Made by a program: the position numbers and the translations under genes. From positions 158,912,883-158,976,882 of the forward strand of contig OZ020585.1 of the NCBI GenBank assembly GCA_963971535.1: DNA of 64,000 nucleotides, read 5' to 3'. The stretch is from Notolepis coatsorum. Lineage: Eukaryota; Chordata; Actinopteri; Aulopiformes; Paralepididae. The notes under the pieces were generated by a model. That model saw only the letters and a program-made list of their open reading frames with translations, searched no databases and was not told the origin of the DNA. This document shows positions 10,416-23,497 of this stretch, piece after piece. Position 1 is the first letter of the stretch, and each line of letters begins with the position of its first letter.

Positions 10416-10650
10416 TGCTGGATCTCATCAATGAGATGAACGCAGAAGACGGCTCAAGAACAACTACTTCAAGTGGTCGTAAGTGATGTATACATTTTTT
10501 TTATTATGTGTGTGACTGACTGTATATATAATATATACTTTTTAATCTGGGACATAATTTTCAAAGAGTCATCCTGTAATGCCTTCTCTCTCTCTCTCCC
10601 AAGACGGTCAAGATCTACCAAGTCTTCAAGATCTTCAAGTGGTCATGCTT
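10416..10650 (+). other. Two candidate micro-exons (10416-10478, 10604-10650)
   Basis: The first lies between TGTTACAG and GTAAGTGA, and the second between a CT-rich run ending CCCAAG and GTAAGTGA: both have strong splice signals. An ATG at 10436 opens 14 codons plus one base; the 47-base second exon brings the phase back to zero. The exons and the introns after them are similar (TTCAAGTGGTC then GTAAGTGATGTATACA, at 10468 and 10633). They therefore arose by a tandem duplication of about 170 bp. The tiny predicted peptide resembles nothing I know. It could be a decayed gene or chance. Confidence 0.3.
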
Positions 10651-10767
10651 GTAAGTGATGTATACAATGTTTTATTGTGTGTGTGACTGTGTATATATAT
10701 ACTTTTCAATCTGGGACTTTCATTTCAACAGCTGGAAAGGGTCATCCTGTGTTGATGGATGCTACTG

Positions 10768-11792
10768 TATATTATGTAGATGTGCATGACATGGACTAAA
10801 TTAGAGGTCCTAGATATGCAAAATAATATTGAGAATCACTGGCCTTAGACTATCTACTAACGTATTCTCGCTCTCTCTCTAGGTTCATGGCCACTAATGA
10901 CTTCAGACCTTCAGAAGGACAGTATGCTGGATGAGGAAGGTCTTGGCCATGCTGCAATGGCTCCTAGAAGACAAGAACGGAGAGGTGCTGGACCTGGCTG
11001 TCAAATGGTTTGTAATGCTACAGTATATTATGTAGATGTGCATGACATGGACTAAATTAGAGGTCCTAGATATGCAAAATAATATTGAGAATCACTGGCC
11101 TTAGACTATCTACTAACGTATTCTCGCTCTCTCTCTAGGTTCATGGCCACTAATGACTTCAGACCTTCAGAAGGACAGTATGCTGGATGAGGAAGGTCTT
11201 GGCCATGCTGCGATGGCTCCTAGAAGACAAGAACGGAGAGGTGCTGGACCTGGCTGTCAAATGGTTTGTAATGCTACAGTATATTATGTAGATGTGCATG
11301 ACATGGACTAAATTAGAGGTCCTAGATATGCAAAATAATATTGAGAATCACTGGCCTTAGACTATCTACTAACGTATTCTCGCTCTCTCTCTAGGTTCAT
11401 GGCCACTAATGACTTCAGACCTTCAGAAGGACAGTATGCTGGATGAGGAAGGTCTTGGCCATGCTGCGATGGCTCCTAGAAGACAAGAACGGAGAGGTGC
11501 TGGACCTGGCTGTCAAATGGTTTGTAATGCTACAGTATATTATGTAGATGTGCATGACATGGACTAAATTAGAGGTCCTAGATATGCAAAATAATATTGA
11601 GAATCACTGGCCTTAGACTATCTACTAACGCATTCTCGCTCTCTCTCTAGGTTCATGGCCACTAATGACTTCAGACCTTCAGAAGGACAGTATGCTGGAT
11701 GAGGAAGGTCTTGGCCATGCTGCGATGGCTCCTAGAGGACAAGAACGGAGGTGCAGGACCTGGCTGTCAAATGGTTTGTAATGCTACAGTAT
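10768..11792 (+). repeat. 256-bp tandem repeat, each unit exon-like
   Basis: Four units have a period of exactly 256 bp: the same AG/GTTCATGG junction occurs at 10883, 11139, 11395 and 11651. In each unit, CTCTCTCTCTAG precedes a 125-base block that ends AAATG before GTTTGTAATG, so it looks like acceptor-exon-donor. Two frames are partly open: one gives about 40 codons (start MTSDLQKDSMLDEEGL), another gives LAMLQWLLEDKNGEVLDLAV. Neither stays open through all joins. The last unit lacks two bases near 11747. This looks like a tandemly multiplied exon that is now damaged, or a repeat that happens to carry splice sites. Confidence 0.55.
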
Positions 11793-11839
11793 AAATTATT
11801 GTATTACATCACGCTCACCATCAATGACTCCACCATCAC

Positions 11840-12242
11840 CCCTCCCCCCTAGTCCGCAACCTCTGTGTCATCCTCGACCCCACCCTCTCATTTGACCCCA
11901 TGTCCGCTCCATTGTCAAAACTTCATATTTTCACCTCCGCAACATTGCCAAAATCCGTCACTGCCTCTACCCCCTGCTGCTGAATCCCTCATACACGCCT
12001 TCATCTTTTCCCTCCTGGACTACTGTAACTCCCTCCTCACTGGCATCACCTCCCGCTCCCTTCATAAACTGCAGATGGTCCAAAACTCAGTTGCCCGCCT
12101 CCTCACTAACACCCGGTCCCGCGAACACATCACTCCTGTCCTCCACTCCCTCCACTGGCTCCCGATCAAGGAACGCATTAACTTCAAAACACTACTCCTC
12201 ACCTTCAAAGCCATCCATAGCCTGGCCTCACCCTGGTCTTAA
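11840..12242 (+). pseudogene. L2-type LINE ORF2 C-terminal fragment
   Basis: Open codons include LLDYCNSLLTGI, LQMVQNSVARLLTNT and LHSLHWLPIKERINFKTLL. This is the standard order after the reverse transcriptase of L2 elements. Earlier codons (11840-11990) are in other frames and look like the VRNLCVILD region. The frame stops at 12240 where a minisatellite begins, so the 3' end is missing. It differs clearly from the copy at 3482-3859 and is a separate, dead insertion. Confidence 0.78.
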
Positions 12243-12249
12243 ACTTTTT

Positions 12250-13130
12250 ACACCAAGAGAACGGTGGGGAGAGAATATATACATATGATGGGGAGAGAAT
12301 ATATACATACAGTGGGGAGGAGACTGTACATTAGGAGGGGGTGGGTGGGTGGGAGAGAAATATACATATAATAGACAGTCTCCTCCCCACGTATGTATAT
12401 ATTCTCTCCCCACCATATGTATATTTCTCTCCCACCCACCCACCCCCTCCTAATGTACAGTCTCCTCCCCACCGTATGTATATATTCTCTCCCCACCATA
12501 TGTATATATTCTCTCCCCACCATATGTATATTTCTCTCCCACCCCCTCCTAATGTACAGTCTTCTCCCCACCGTATGTATATATTCTCTCCCCACCATAT
12601 GTATATTTCTCTCCCACCCACCCACCCCCTCCTAATGTACAGTCTCCTCCCCACCGTATGTATATATTCTCTCCCCACCATATGTATATATTCTCTCCCC
12701 ACCATATGTATATTTCTCTCCCACCCCCTCGTAATGTACAGTCTCCTCCCCACCGTATGTATATATTCTCTCCCACCCCCTCCTAATGTACAGTCTCCTC
12801 CCCACGTATGTATATTCTCTCCCCACCATATGTATATTTCTCTCCCACCCCCTCCTAATATACAGTCTCCTCCCCACCGTATGTATATATTCTCTCCCCA
12901 CCGTATGTATATTTCTCTCCCACCCACCCCCCCCTAATGTACAGTCTCCTCCCCACCGTATGTATATATTTTCTCCCACCCCCTCCTAATGTACAGTCTC
13001 CTCCCCACCGTATGTATATATTCTCTCCCCACCGTATGTATATTTCTCTCCCACCCACCCCCTCCTAATGTACAGTCTCCTCCCCACCGTGACCGTATGT
13101 ATATTCTCTCCCCAACGTATGTATATATAC
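12250..13130. repeat. Minisatellite derived from LINE 3' UTR
   Basis: Units combine TACAGTCTCCTCCCCACC, GTATGTATATATTCTCTCCC and CACCCACCCCCTCCTAATG in changing order. The same unit occurs inside the 3' UTR of LINE copies at 15095-15140 and 58080-58280, and in a fragment at 16203-16264, so the array is an expanded LINE internal repeat. The orientation flips: 12250-12370 has the G-rich strand on top, and from about 12373 onward the C-rich strand is on top, making a head-to-head junction. The long open frames on both strands are products of the periodicity. Confidence 0.85.
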
Positions 13131-14483
13131 CGCCATCTTTCTCCCGGGTTGGTGTGATCACATGACTGACAAAGCCGTGCAGTGATGGGCCAGAAGTCAA
13201 TTCGATTGCATCCAGGCTCGATTGCTTATCCTGTCTGGGTAGCCCGGATGATGGTTTTTTACATCGAATTTTATACACCGCAATTATGCATCGAATGCAT
13301 CAATCAATCAAGACCCGCGTCGCAGGCACTGCATTCCGTTCTCAGAATGGATTTGAGAGAGATCATCAGCAGGCTATATATGATATTCAGACTCTAGATC
13401 TATTTGCAGAGCCAGATGAGATGAGGCAACCTGTGCGATTGGCTCTTGACAACTAATTTTGCACGTACTGTATAGGCTACAGACAGTATGTGTGTATGTG
13501 CGCACTGCGGGAGGTGGCCAGAAGCGCGCAACTAGCCAACTACTATTATTACTACTATATTAATACAGTTTTATCCATGGCAAAGCGCTCCAGCGCTTGA
13601 ATACGGCCGGGGGATCCGCTCTATACAATGCAGACCCACGGCTCTCGTATTATAATGAGCCCGCGAGGCGTGTTATTATTAGAGTTAATAATATTGTATA
13701 TTGTTTCCACTGCCTTTTTATTCTATTTTTACTTCTCCACTGTACTATAACTATGTCTTCTACTACCTGTACCTCCCCTCCCCCCGGCCCTCCCCATGCT
13801 GCTGAATTTATATTATTTTATGAATACAACGTTTAATGTTCGCTAACGTAGAGAAACGTCAGACGTAATTCGAGATACGTCAGACGTACTTCGAGATACT
13901 TCCGTACTTTCCGCCAATCAGCGCATTGCCCTGTCACAGGAGTAATAGTCCTGTGGCAGGGCGGAAGTTCCAATCTGGACCGAGGCTCCGAGTCTGCAGC
14001 TGGACCCTATTGGATCTCGCTGTACAGCGTTATTGAGATCAATATTGAATTTTTTCGCCATGGCATTCAAAATTCATATATACACCCATGGCCGCCTAGT
14101 TATAGTTGAAAGTGGGGGTGCAAGATTCTTTTTTATTCTTTTTTTTTTATTTTATTTTTTTTACATTTAATGAACACCTGTATGTGCAATTTCCTGCAAT
14201 ATAGAGCCTTCAATCTTGACCAAAATAAAGCTGCTCTTTTCACTATAAAACTCAGTTTATATTGCAGTATGATAGCTATAATAATAATAACTTCACTGCG
14301 AGGGCTCTTTTAACTAACGCTAGCTAGGCACGTATGATAGCCAATTACTATTATAATAATAATAATAATAACTTTCCCATCCTCCCAAAGCCCCTCCGGC
14401 CCCGTTCACATCCGCAGCGGCAGTACCAACAACAACAACAATTAATTGACGCTATCAATAGCCCCAGTGAGCGAGGCGGCTGG
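13131..14483. other. No gene seen; short inverted and direct repeats
   Basis: There are no recognisable coding domains. Small features are a duplicated phrase AACGTCAGACGTA/ACGTCAGACGTAC (13855-13890) and a hairpin TGTCACAGGAG/CTCCTGTGACA-like at about 13932-13962. The flanks of that hairpin (ACTTCCG, GGCGGAAGT) also pair, so a small foldback element may lie at about 13895-13970. Runs of T near 14130-14165 and ATA repeats near 14351 complete the stretch. Confidence 0.5.
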
Positions 14484-15430
14484 CTGAATGAATGAATGAA
14501 AACTTTATTTAACAGATTGCAGAATGGGTACAATACAGTACGGCTCAATACACACAATTGTTAAGGTGATGCAGACCAGAGAAAGACGTTTGTCTTGTTT
14601 ACATCAGGGTCCATACTAGCCCCTTTCGTGACTGTGCTGCACCGAGTGAATCCACAGTCACTTGCTCCTCAATGGGAAACCAACCTAGATTTACCCTGAA
14701 GGACTGGTTCTGGCCGAACCGTTCGTTATACAAGTATCACAGAGACATTACAAATGTGCTCACAGTTGCACGAGGGTTTCGGACAGAGATACGGGATGGT
14801 GCGCAGGCGCTGTGATCACCCAACGGCGGAAATAATGCCGCTTTGAGCAGTTTATAAAAAAATATTAAAAATATTTATTAGCAACGCCGAGCTTTCAAAC
14901 CATCCCGTATCTCTGTCCGAACATATACAGAAATAAATACAGTAAAAACATACATGACATCATGACATTTATGGCATAGGGACATACATGACATACAGGT
15001 ATATACTGTAGTACTGTTACATTTGTGACATATACGATATGCAAATAATATACAGTACTGTTACCCAGAGATCCTAACAGAAAATATTATATATATATGA
15101 TGGGGATGAGACTGTACATTAGGAGGAGGGGGGGGGGGGGGGTGGACATTTACGGTGGCCAGTTTCGAATTGCAGTCTCCCGTAGGTGCTCTTTAAGAGC
15201 GGTTTTGAATGTGGGCAGGGGTAAAGTGGGTTTTAGGAGTGAGGTTAAGCAGTAGTCTGACCAGTTTGTTTTGTGATGTTTGTAATCTTGTTTTTAGTGC
15301 CTTTGAGGTGCTTTGGTACCATGAGGTGCAGGCATAGTCGTAGTACCCTTGAATGAGTACTGAGAGTACCCATGATTTTTGCCATTTTGTTATCGTGAAA
15401 TTGGTATTAAATTTAATTCTGATTGGCATT
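14484..15430 (-). mobile_element. CR1/L2-group LINE copy 3 with an insertion
   Basis: On the minus strand, codons with YDYACTSWYQSTSKALKTRLQTSQNKLV (15193-15429; read in two parts) give the ORF2 C-terminal half. A short G-rich 3' UTR with the VNTR unit follows (15095-15180), then the common 3' end (14610-14510) and ATTC repeats (14484-14500). About 14611-14925 is foreign: the other copies run straight through this point. That insert contains a 22-bp inverted pair (about 14778-14800 and 14901-14922). Confidence 0.8.
14778..14922. repeat. Hairpin inside LINE copy 3 insert
   Basis: TTCGGACAGAGATACGGGAT (14778-14797) is found as its reverse complement at about 14903-14922. The loop is about 100 bases and AT-rich at its end. 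It may be the terminal repeat of a small unidentified insertion, or a transcript hairpin. Confidence 0.6.
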
Positions 15431-16995
15431 AAAAAGTCTTAAAGCCTTAAATCTGACTGGGCTAAACCCTGGTTATTTTCAGCCCAATTTATTCATTTCA
15501 CTGCAAACCATCTGATCAATATATCACCCATACTACATAAAGCATTTACTGACGATCACGTAATTATAAACGCCGCCCCCCCCCCCCTTGCCTCCGTGCA
15601 TGATGACGCATAACGTATACGATCATATACAGTTGCATTTTTTAATATAGCGTGTCTAGGGAATAAACGGCAATCGATGCATTTAGGTCTATAACTCACA
15701 TTCTAGGAATTACTACAGAAAATGATAAAACATACTTATATTCTAGAAGGTATTTTTGTATTTTTGTATGAATGAAAAAGTATAACGTTCCTACATCCTG
15801 AACAATAGATAATCGATGTTGAATGCAGGCATTAAAGTGTTCCGTCTCAAGACGGATTTCCGTCAATTTGATTGGGGAGATCCGTCAATTTGATTCGCAG
15901 TCTAACGGAATTGACTACCTGGTATAATATGATTTGTAGATGCATACAGATTGAAACAAAATTGAGCCAATCAGAGGCGCCAAATATCATGAAAAGGGAA
16001 TTTTTTCTACCGAGGCGGCGCCAAGCAGTCATCACTCAGGGACTCGAGTGGTTGCAGCTGGAGGCTATTGGGCGAGTGACATTTGCGAGGTCTGTCCGCC
16101 ACATGGCAGGGTAACAAAATAGTTGTGTCCCCTGCTGTGGTTGTGAGTATAGTATACGTTTATTAGCTTAACTCCGTAGCAACATCACACAGTGTATCTG
16201 TAGACAGTCTCCTCCCCACCGTATATATCTTTTTTCCTACCACCCACCCCCTCCTAATGTACAGTCCCGGACTTTCCAGTGAATCATAGTGTCCTTTTTT
16301 TTCATTTTCCCAGATGCACCATGCACCAAGGATCCAGCTGATTACTGCCAATCTGGAGGATTGTTCCTTATCTGCTCTTCACTTGTGCCACTGATTCATT
16401 GACCTTTTGTGGTGTGGTATGTTTTGATTTTTACTTAGTAATACACTGTATAGTTGGGATTCTGAATTAAACAGTATAATGTTCACATATATTATGGAGC
16501 CCCCAGGGGTCGGGAGAATATTGTGGAAAACAATATAAAACTGAAATGGTAAAGCTAAAAAATTGTAGACCTGACCACAACCCCCTCGGTTCAACAGCAC
16601 AATATGTTGCTTTCTCCGCTTTTAAAAGTTGAAATCATCTGATGACATTGAAGGGATAGTTCAGAATTGTGGACATAAAGTTTAATTTACTACTTGGCCA
16701 TTATGTTATGTTCAATGGACTGCACTTATATAGCAATAGCGCTTTTATCCAAAGCGCGTATGGCCTCTCATTCACCTATTCACACACAATGGTGGCAGCT
16801 GCCATGCATATTGATCCATAAATAGTGTTTAGATTGTACTTCTATAGGTTTTTAACTTTACATACTGTATTTAAACATTATATTTGAACAAACACTGCAA
16901 GCTAAAGTTTTAAATCATTTGAATCTGTTTTATACAGCACACTTGCTTCCAAAATAAAGCAGTTTTACAATCCTGATCGTTTGTTAACACTTGAA
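15431..16995. other. Intergenic stretch with small relics
   Basis: No coding domain is seen. Relics are a C-run at 15575-15588, a doubled GATCCGTCAATTTGATT phrase at about 15853-15895, and a piece of the LINE VNTR unit on the C-rich strand (16203-16264). A fish dispersed-repeat phrase (CTTATATAGC then CTTTTATCCAAAGCGC, then ACACAATGGTGGCAGCTGCC) lies at about 16712-16805. Confidence 0.55.
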
Positions 16996-18892
16996 GCTTT
17001 TTGTTTCTAACAATCTGTACAATAAAAGTGTTTCTCTGCTGAACTTTGAGTTCTGTCACTTAATTGAAGGAGTTTGATTGTAATAATTATGGGAAAACCT
17101 GTAAAATAACAGTGTTTCACTGCTGAACTTTAAGTTCTGTCACTTTATTGAAGGAGTTTGATTGTAATAATTGAGGAAAAACCTGTGAAATAACAGTGTT
17201 TCACTGCTGAACTTTAAGTTCTGTCACTTAATTGAAGGAGTTTGATTGTAATAATTATGGGAAAACCTGTAAAATAACAGTGTTTCATTGCTGAACTTTA
17301 AGTTCTGTCACTTTATTGAAGGAGTTTGATTGTAATAATTGAGGAAAAACCTGTGAAATAACAGTGTTTCACTGCTGAACTTTAAGTTCTGTCACTTTAT
17401 TGAAGGAGTTTGATCGTAATCATTTAGGAAAAATCTGTGAAATAACAGTCTTTCACTGCTGAACTTTGAGTTCTGTCACTTTATTGAAGGAGTTTGATTG
17501 TAATAATTATGGGAAAACCTGTAAAATAACAGTGTTTCACTGCTGAACTTTAAGTTCTGTCACTTAATTGAAGGAGTTTGATTGTAATAATTGAGGACAA
17601 ACCTGTGAAATAACAGTGTTTCACTGCTGAACTTTAAGTTCTGTCACTTTATTGAAGGAGTTTGATCGTAATAATTTAGGAAAAACCTGTGAAATAACAG
17701 TCTTTCACTGCTGAACTTTGAGTTCTGTCACTTTATTGAAGGAGTTTGATTGTAATAATTATGGGAAAACCTGTAAAATAACAGTGTTTCACTGCTGAAC
17801 TTTAAGTTCTGTCACTTAATTGAAGGAGTTTGATTGTAATAATTGAGGAAAAACCTGTGAAATAACAGTGTTTCACTGCTGAACTTTAAGTTCTGTCACT
17901 TTATTGAAGGAGTTTGATCGTAATAATTTAGGAAAAACCTGTGAAATAACAGTCTTTCACTGCTGAACTTTGAGTTCTGTCACTTAATTGAAGGAGTTTG
18001 ATTGTAATAATTATGGGAAAACCTGTAAAATAACAGTGTTTCACTGCTGAATTTTAAGTTCTGTCACTTAATTGAAGGAGTTTGATTGTAATAATTGAGG
18101 AAAAACCTGTGAAATAACAGTGTTTCACTGCTGAACTTTAAGTTCTGTCACTTTATTGAAGGAGTTTGATCGTAATAATCGAGGAAAAACCTGTGAAATA
18201 ACAGTGTTTCACTGCTGAACTTTGAGTTCTGTCACTTAATTGAAGGAGTTTGATTGTAATAATTATGGGAAAACATGTAAAATAACAGTGTTTCACTGCT
18301 GAACTTTGAGTTCTGTCACTTAATTGAAGGAGTTTGATTGTAATAATTATGGGAAAACATGTAGAATAACAGTGTTTCACTGCTGAACTTTGAGTTCTGT
18401 CACTTAATTGAAGGAGTTTGATTGTAATAATTCTGGGAAAACATGTAAAATAACAGTGTTTCACTGCTGAACTTTGAGTTCTGTCACTTAATTGAAGGAG
18501 TTTGATTGTAATAATTCTGGGAAAACATGTAAAATAACAGTGTTTCACTGCTGAACTTTAAGTTCTGTCACTTTATTGAAGGAGTTTGATCATAATAATT
18601 TAGGAAAAACCTGTGAAATAACAGTGTTTCACTGCTGAACTTTAAGTTCTGTCACTTTATTGAAGGAGTTTGATCGTAATAATTTAGGAAAGACCTGTGA
18701 AATAACAGTGTTTCACTGCTGAACTTTGAGTTATGTCACTTAATTGAAGGAGTTTCATCGTAAATGTAGGGAAAACTTGTGAAATAACAGTGTTTCACTG
18801 CTGAACTTTAAGTTCTGTCACTTTATTGAAGGTGTTTGATCATAATAATGTAGGAAAAAACCTGTAAAATAACAGTGTTTCACTGCTGAACC
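16996..18892. repeat. 84-bp satellite array
   Basis: About 22 units, with a core GCTGAACTTTAAGTTCTGTCA followed by TTGAAGGAGTTTGATTGTAA and CTGTGAAATAACAGTGTTTC. Spacing between matching points near 17101 and 17185 is 84 bp. Unit types alternate (TAATTATGGG, TAATTGAGGA, TAATTTAGGA), so larger blocks were copied. The array runs straight into the end of a CACTGTAA-type MITE (18893-19079), which carries similar words. The 131-codon frame at 18153-18548 is a period shadow. Confidence 0.9.
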
Positions 18893-19079
18893 TAACCTGT
18901 CAATTAACAGTGATTCTCTGTTCTCGGGTTCTCAAATAATAAACAGAATTATCTGTAAATTTATTGCTTTTCCACTTTATTTTAATTAGGGTATTTCAAT
19001 GTAAATTCTACAGAATATCTCTGGCACCAAGCTGCCGGACTTCTACCGTTTTTTTACCGATTTTTTTCTTACAGTGTAG
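18893..19079. mobile_element. End of a CACTGTAA-terminated MITE
   Basis: The end TTTTTTTCTTACAGTGTA (to 19078), read in reverse, matches the start of the element at 56891 (CACTGTAAGAAAAAAA, then an AACGGTA phrase and a GGCA phrase). The opposite terminal repeat was not found before 16996, so the element is incomplete or its left part was replaced by the satellite. Confidence 0.65.
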
Positions 19080-20889
<1,810 letters not shown>

Positions 20890-20902
20890 CCCCTCCTCCC
20901 AT

Positions 20903-21345
20903 CTCAGAATCAGAATCAGAGTCAGAAAGGTCTTTATTGCCAAGTAGTTTACACATACAAGGGATTTGCTTTGGGTCGTTTTCGGTGCGACATTAACGGA
21001 CGACAATGACGGACAGATAATACAATAAAATGGAATATGAACTCAATTAAGATAGAGGCACAATAGAATAGAATAGAATTATGAAATAAAAATTGGCCAG
21101 GGCTGTACAACTGTAAGAAATAAAAAGGTGGAGGAAAATAAAAATGGGATATAAACTAAATTACAAAAATATATACTAAATTACAAAAAATTACAAAAAA
21201 TTACTAAAGGATTACTGAACTAAAAGTTGTAAGAAGATTCTTGGAAACGACTTAAAAAAAAAGCACAAGCAGGCAGGCAGGCAGGCAGGCAGGCAGTCAG
21301 GCAGTCAGTCAGGCAGTCAGGCATTCAGTCAGTGCACGTCAGGGC
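20903..21345 (-). mobile_element. LINE/SINE-type 3' end with TCTGATT tail
   Basis: CAGAATCAGAATCAGAGTCA (about 20906-20925) then AGGTCTTTATTGCCAAGTAG and TTTACACATACAAGGGATTT form the well-known 3' end of a fish retroelement read on the minus strand. Downstream lie A-rich sequence and a CAGG/CAGT tetranucleotide run (21267-21330). No coding part is kept. Confidence 0.65.
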
Positions 21346-21454
21346 CTCTGGTGAATGACAAATGAACACAGGAGGGTAAATAAAGCAATATGACCAGTGG
21401 GACGAGGAATTCGCCGGATAAGTGTCAGCTGGAGAGAAAAAATGAAGCATTTAC

Positions 21455-21587
21455 CTGTTCGTAATCTAATTTCATCATGGCTTTCTGTAGATATCGGACT
21501 CCTCCATGAACGAGCCCAGTGCCCCGACTGCTGCTGCTGCCTGATGAGAAATCCTCTCTCTCTCCATGAGGGCAGCGCTGAGATGAT
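21455..21587 (-). other. Possible lone host exon (133 bases)
   Basis: On the minus strand, a pyrimidine-rich run ending GTGCTGTCAG is followed by 133 bases and then CAG/GTAAAT, so both splice signals are good. Two frames are open throughout. One ends exactly on the CAG codon and contains GGVRYLQKAMMKLDYEQ; it begins with a serine-rich piece. The other contains IRQQQQSGHW. The third frame stops near the end. I do not recognise the protein and see no partner exon within the window. It may be an exon of a host gene with large introns, or chance. Confidence 0.25.
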
Positions 21588-21600
21588 CTGACAGCACAGA

Positions 21601-22745
21601 GGGGGGGGCAGGAAAACACATCAACACCGGGCTCACATTTTATTGTCCCCAAATCTTCCAGAATACATCACGTGTTTTTCACATATGCAACGTCCCCCTC
21701 CTCCCCGCTGTAATATTCATGATGGGAAAAATATTGTGAGGGCATACATATTCCATCGAGTAAAAACAACAATCATTTCCAGGACGAGCGACAGCGTGAG
21801 TTGAACCACTGCGAGGACGGATGGAGAAGCTCTTTGAGAATGTTATTTTCGGAGTACCAGACTTTTTATTTGGTAAAACTACAAACTATTGGAGAGGGGG
21901 GGAAATGGCGTGACTTCCAGAACGTTCTTTAACATTGAAAACGACTCCTCGCTCAGACTATTAGAAGCTTCTCTGTCGTCCCAGAAGTCCCAGTAAATCC
22001 CCATTTTGAAAGAGAGAATAGGACAGAATAGCTGTGGATTAGAGGAGGGGGGAGGGGAGGGGGGAGGGGGCAGGGGGGCTACACCGCCATTAGACAACCA
22101 GAGTACATAAAGGAGCAAAACAGATTTAAGACACATCCAAAAACCAGCAGCATAGATAATTGATTTAGTATGTAATGGTAATCACGCGAGACGTCTCCCT
22201 CGCCAGGAGGGAACAACAGAGTCATCTTTTGATTTGTTTTTTTTCCTCGCCGGTTGGCCCCTGTTGTTTTAATTTTTTTTTTAGATGGTCAGAAATCCTC
22301 GGGTCCAAGCGTTCGGGCCGCTCCGGCTTTTCAGAGAAGCTTCAGCCCTGCTCCCGGGAGAGAGAGAGAGGAGGCAGCGACATCACAATGACGTTATGCA
22401 ACAACCAGGACGGAGAAAACCCCTCCGAGGGCCGTCAGGAGGAGCCCAACAAGAGTCTTTGCTGCGAAGAAATCCTCTGAAAAAGAGCTCCCCCACCCCC
22501 CTGATTTCTATTTATTTATTTATTCATGTATTTATAAATCTGTGGCAGTTGAGGCAGCTGAATAACTGCATGGGATTCGTCGGTATTTTCATTAAACTAG
22601 CGAGATTCTTCCAAAAAATAAATGGTACAGGATATTATTTATTTATTTTATTTATTTAACCTTTATCTAACCAGCCAATTAAGAACAAATTCATAATAAT
22701 ATGAACATATTATGAGAGGGCCTCAAGTTTGCCAGTTTACAATCA
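21601..22745. other. Sequence without recognised repeats
   Basis: G-rich tracts occur at 22040-22080. A long run of T ending in AG stands before 22285, followed by an open stretch to 22480, but I see no donor or known domain. The sequence is less AT-rich than its surroundings and could be conserved host DNA. An ATTTATTT run lies at 22505-22660. Confidence 0.35.
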
Positions 22746-22751
22746 TTAGCC

Positions 22752-23497
22752 TGTTAAATGTAGGGTAAATGTAGGGTAAATGTAGGGTAGATGTAGGGTA
22801 AATGTAGGGTAGATGTAGGGTAGATGTAGGGTAGATGTAGAGTAGATGTAGGGTAAATGTAGGGTAGATGTAGGGTAGATGTATGGTAGATGTAGGGTAG
22901 ATGTAGGGTAGATGTATGGTAAATGTAGGGTAGATGTAGGGTAGATGTAGGGTAGATGTATGGTAGATGTAGGGTAGATGTAGGGTAGATGTATGGTAAA
23001 TGTAGGGTAGATGTAGGGTAGATGTTGGGTAAATGTAGGGTAGATGTAGGGTAAATGTAGGGTAGATGTAGGGTAGATGTAGGGTAGATGTAGTGTAGAT
23101 ATAGGGTAGATGTAGGGTAAATGTAGGGTAAATGTAGGGTAGATGTAGGGTAGATGTAGGGTAGATGTAGGGTAAATGTAGGGTAGATGTAGGGTAAATG
23201 TAGGGTAGATGTAGGGTAGATGTAGGGTAGATGTAGTGTAGATATAGGGTAGATGTAGGGTAAATGTAGGGTAGATGTAGGGTAAATGTAGGGTAGATGT
23301 AGGGTAGATGTAGGGTAGATGTTGGGTAAATGTAGGGTAAATGTAGGGTAGATGTAGGGTAGATGTAGGGTAGATGTAGTGTAGATATAGGGTAGATGTA
23401 GGGTAAATGTAGGGTAGATGTAGTGTAGATATAGGGTAGATGTAGGGTAAATGTAGGGTAGATGTAGGGTAGATGTAGGGTAGATATAGGGTAGATG
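22752..23497. repeat. 11-bp minisatellite (ATGTAGGGTAG), left part
   Basis: Nearly perfect 11-base units with ATGTAGGGTAA, TGTATGG and TGTAGTG variants. Three long frames of 254-271 codons on the minus strand arise because 11 is not divisible by 3 and the unit has no stop. They all encode the same Leu-His-Leu-Pro-Tyr-Ile-Tyr-type repeat. The array continues at 24192 after a hAT insertion. The GGGTA words resemble telomeric GGGTTA but the period differs. Confidence 0.95.

Noticed and set aside
14611-14925. tRNA-derived SINE in LINE copy 3
   Set aside because: I looked for A and B boxes and found no convincing pair; the insert is left unclassified.
22260-22480. Exon after a long T run ending in AG at 22284
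   Set aside because: The open frame lacks a donor in a good place and has no known domain; the T run occurs by chance often enough.
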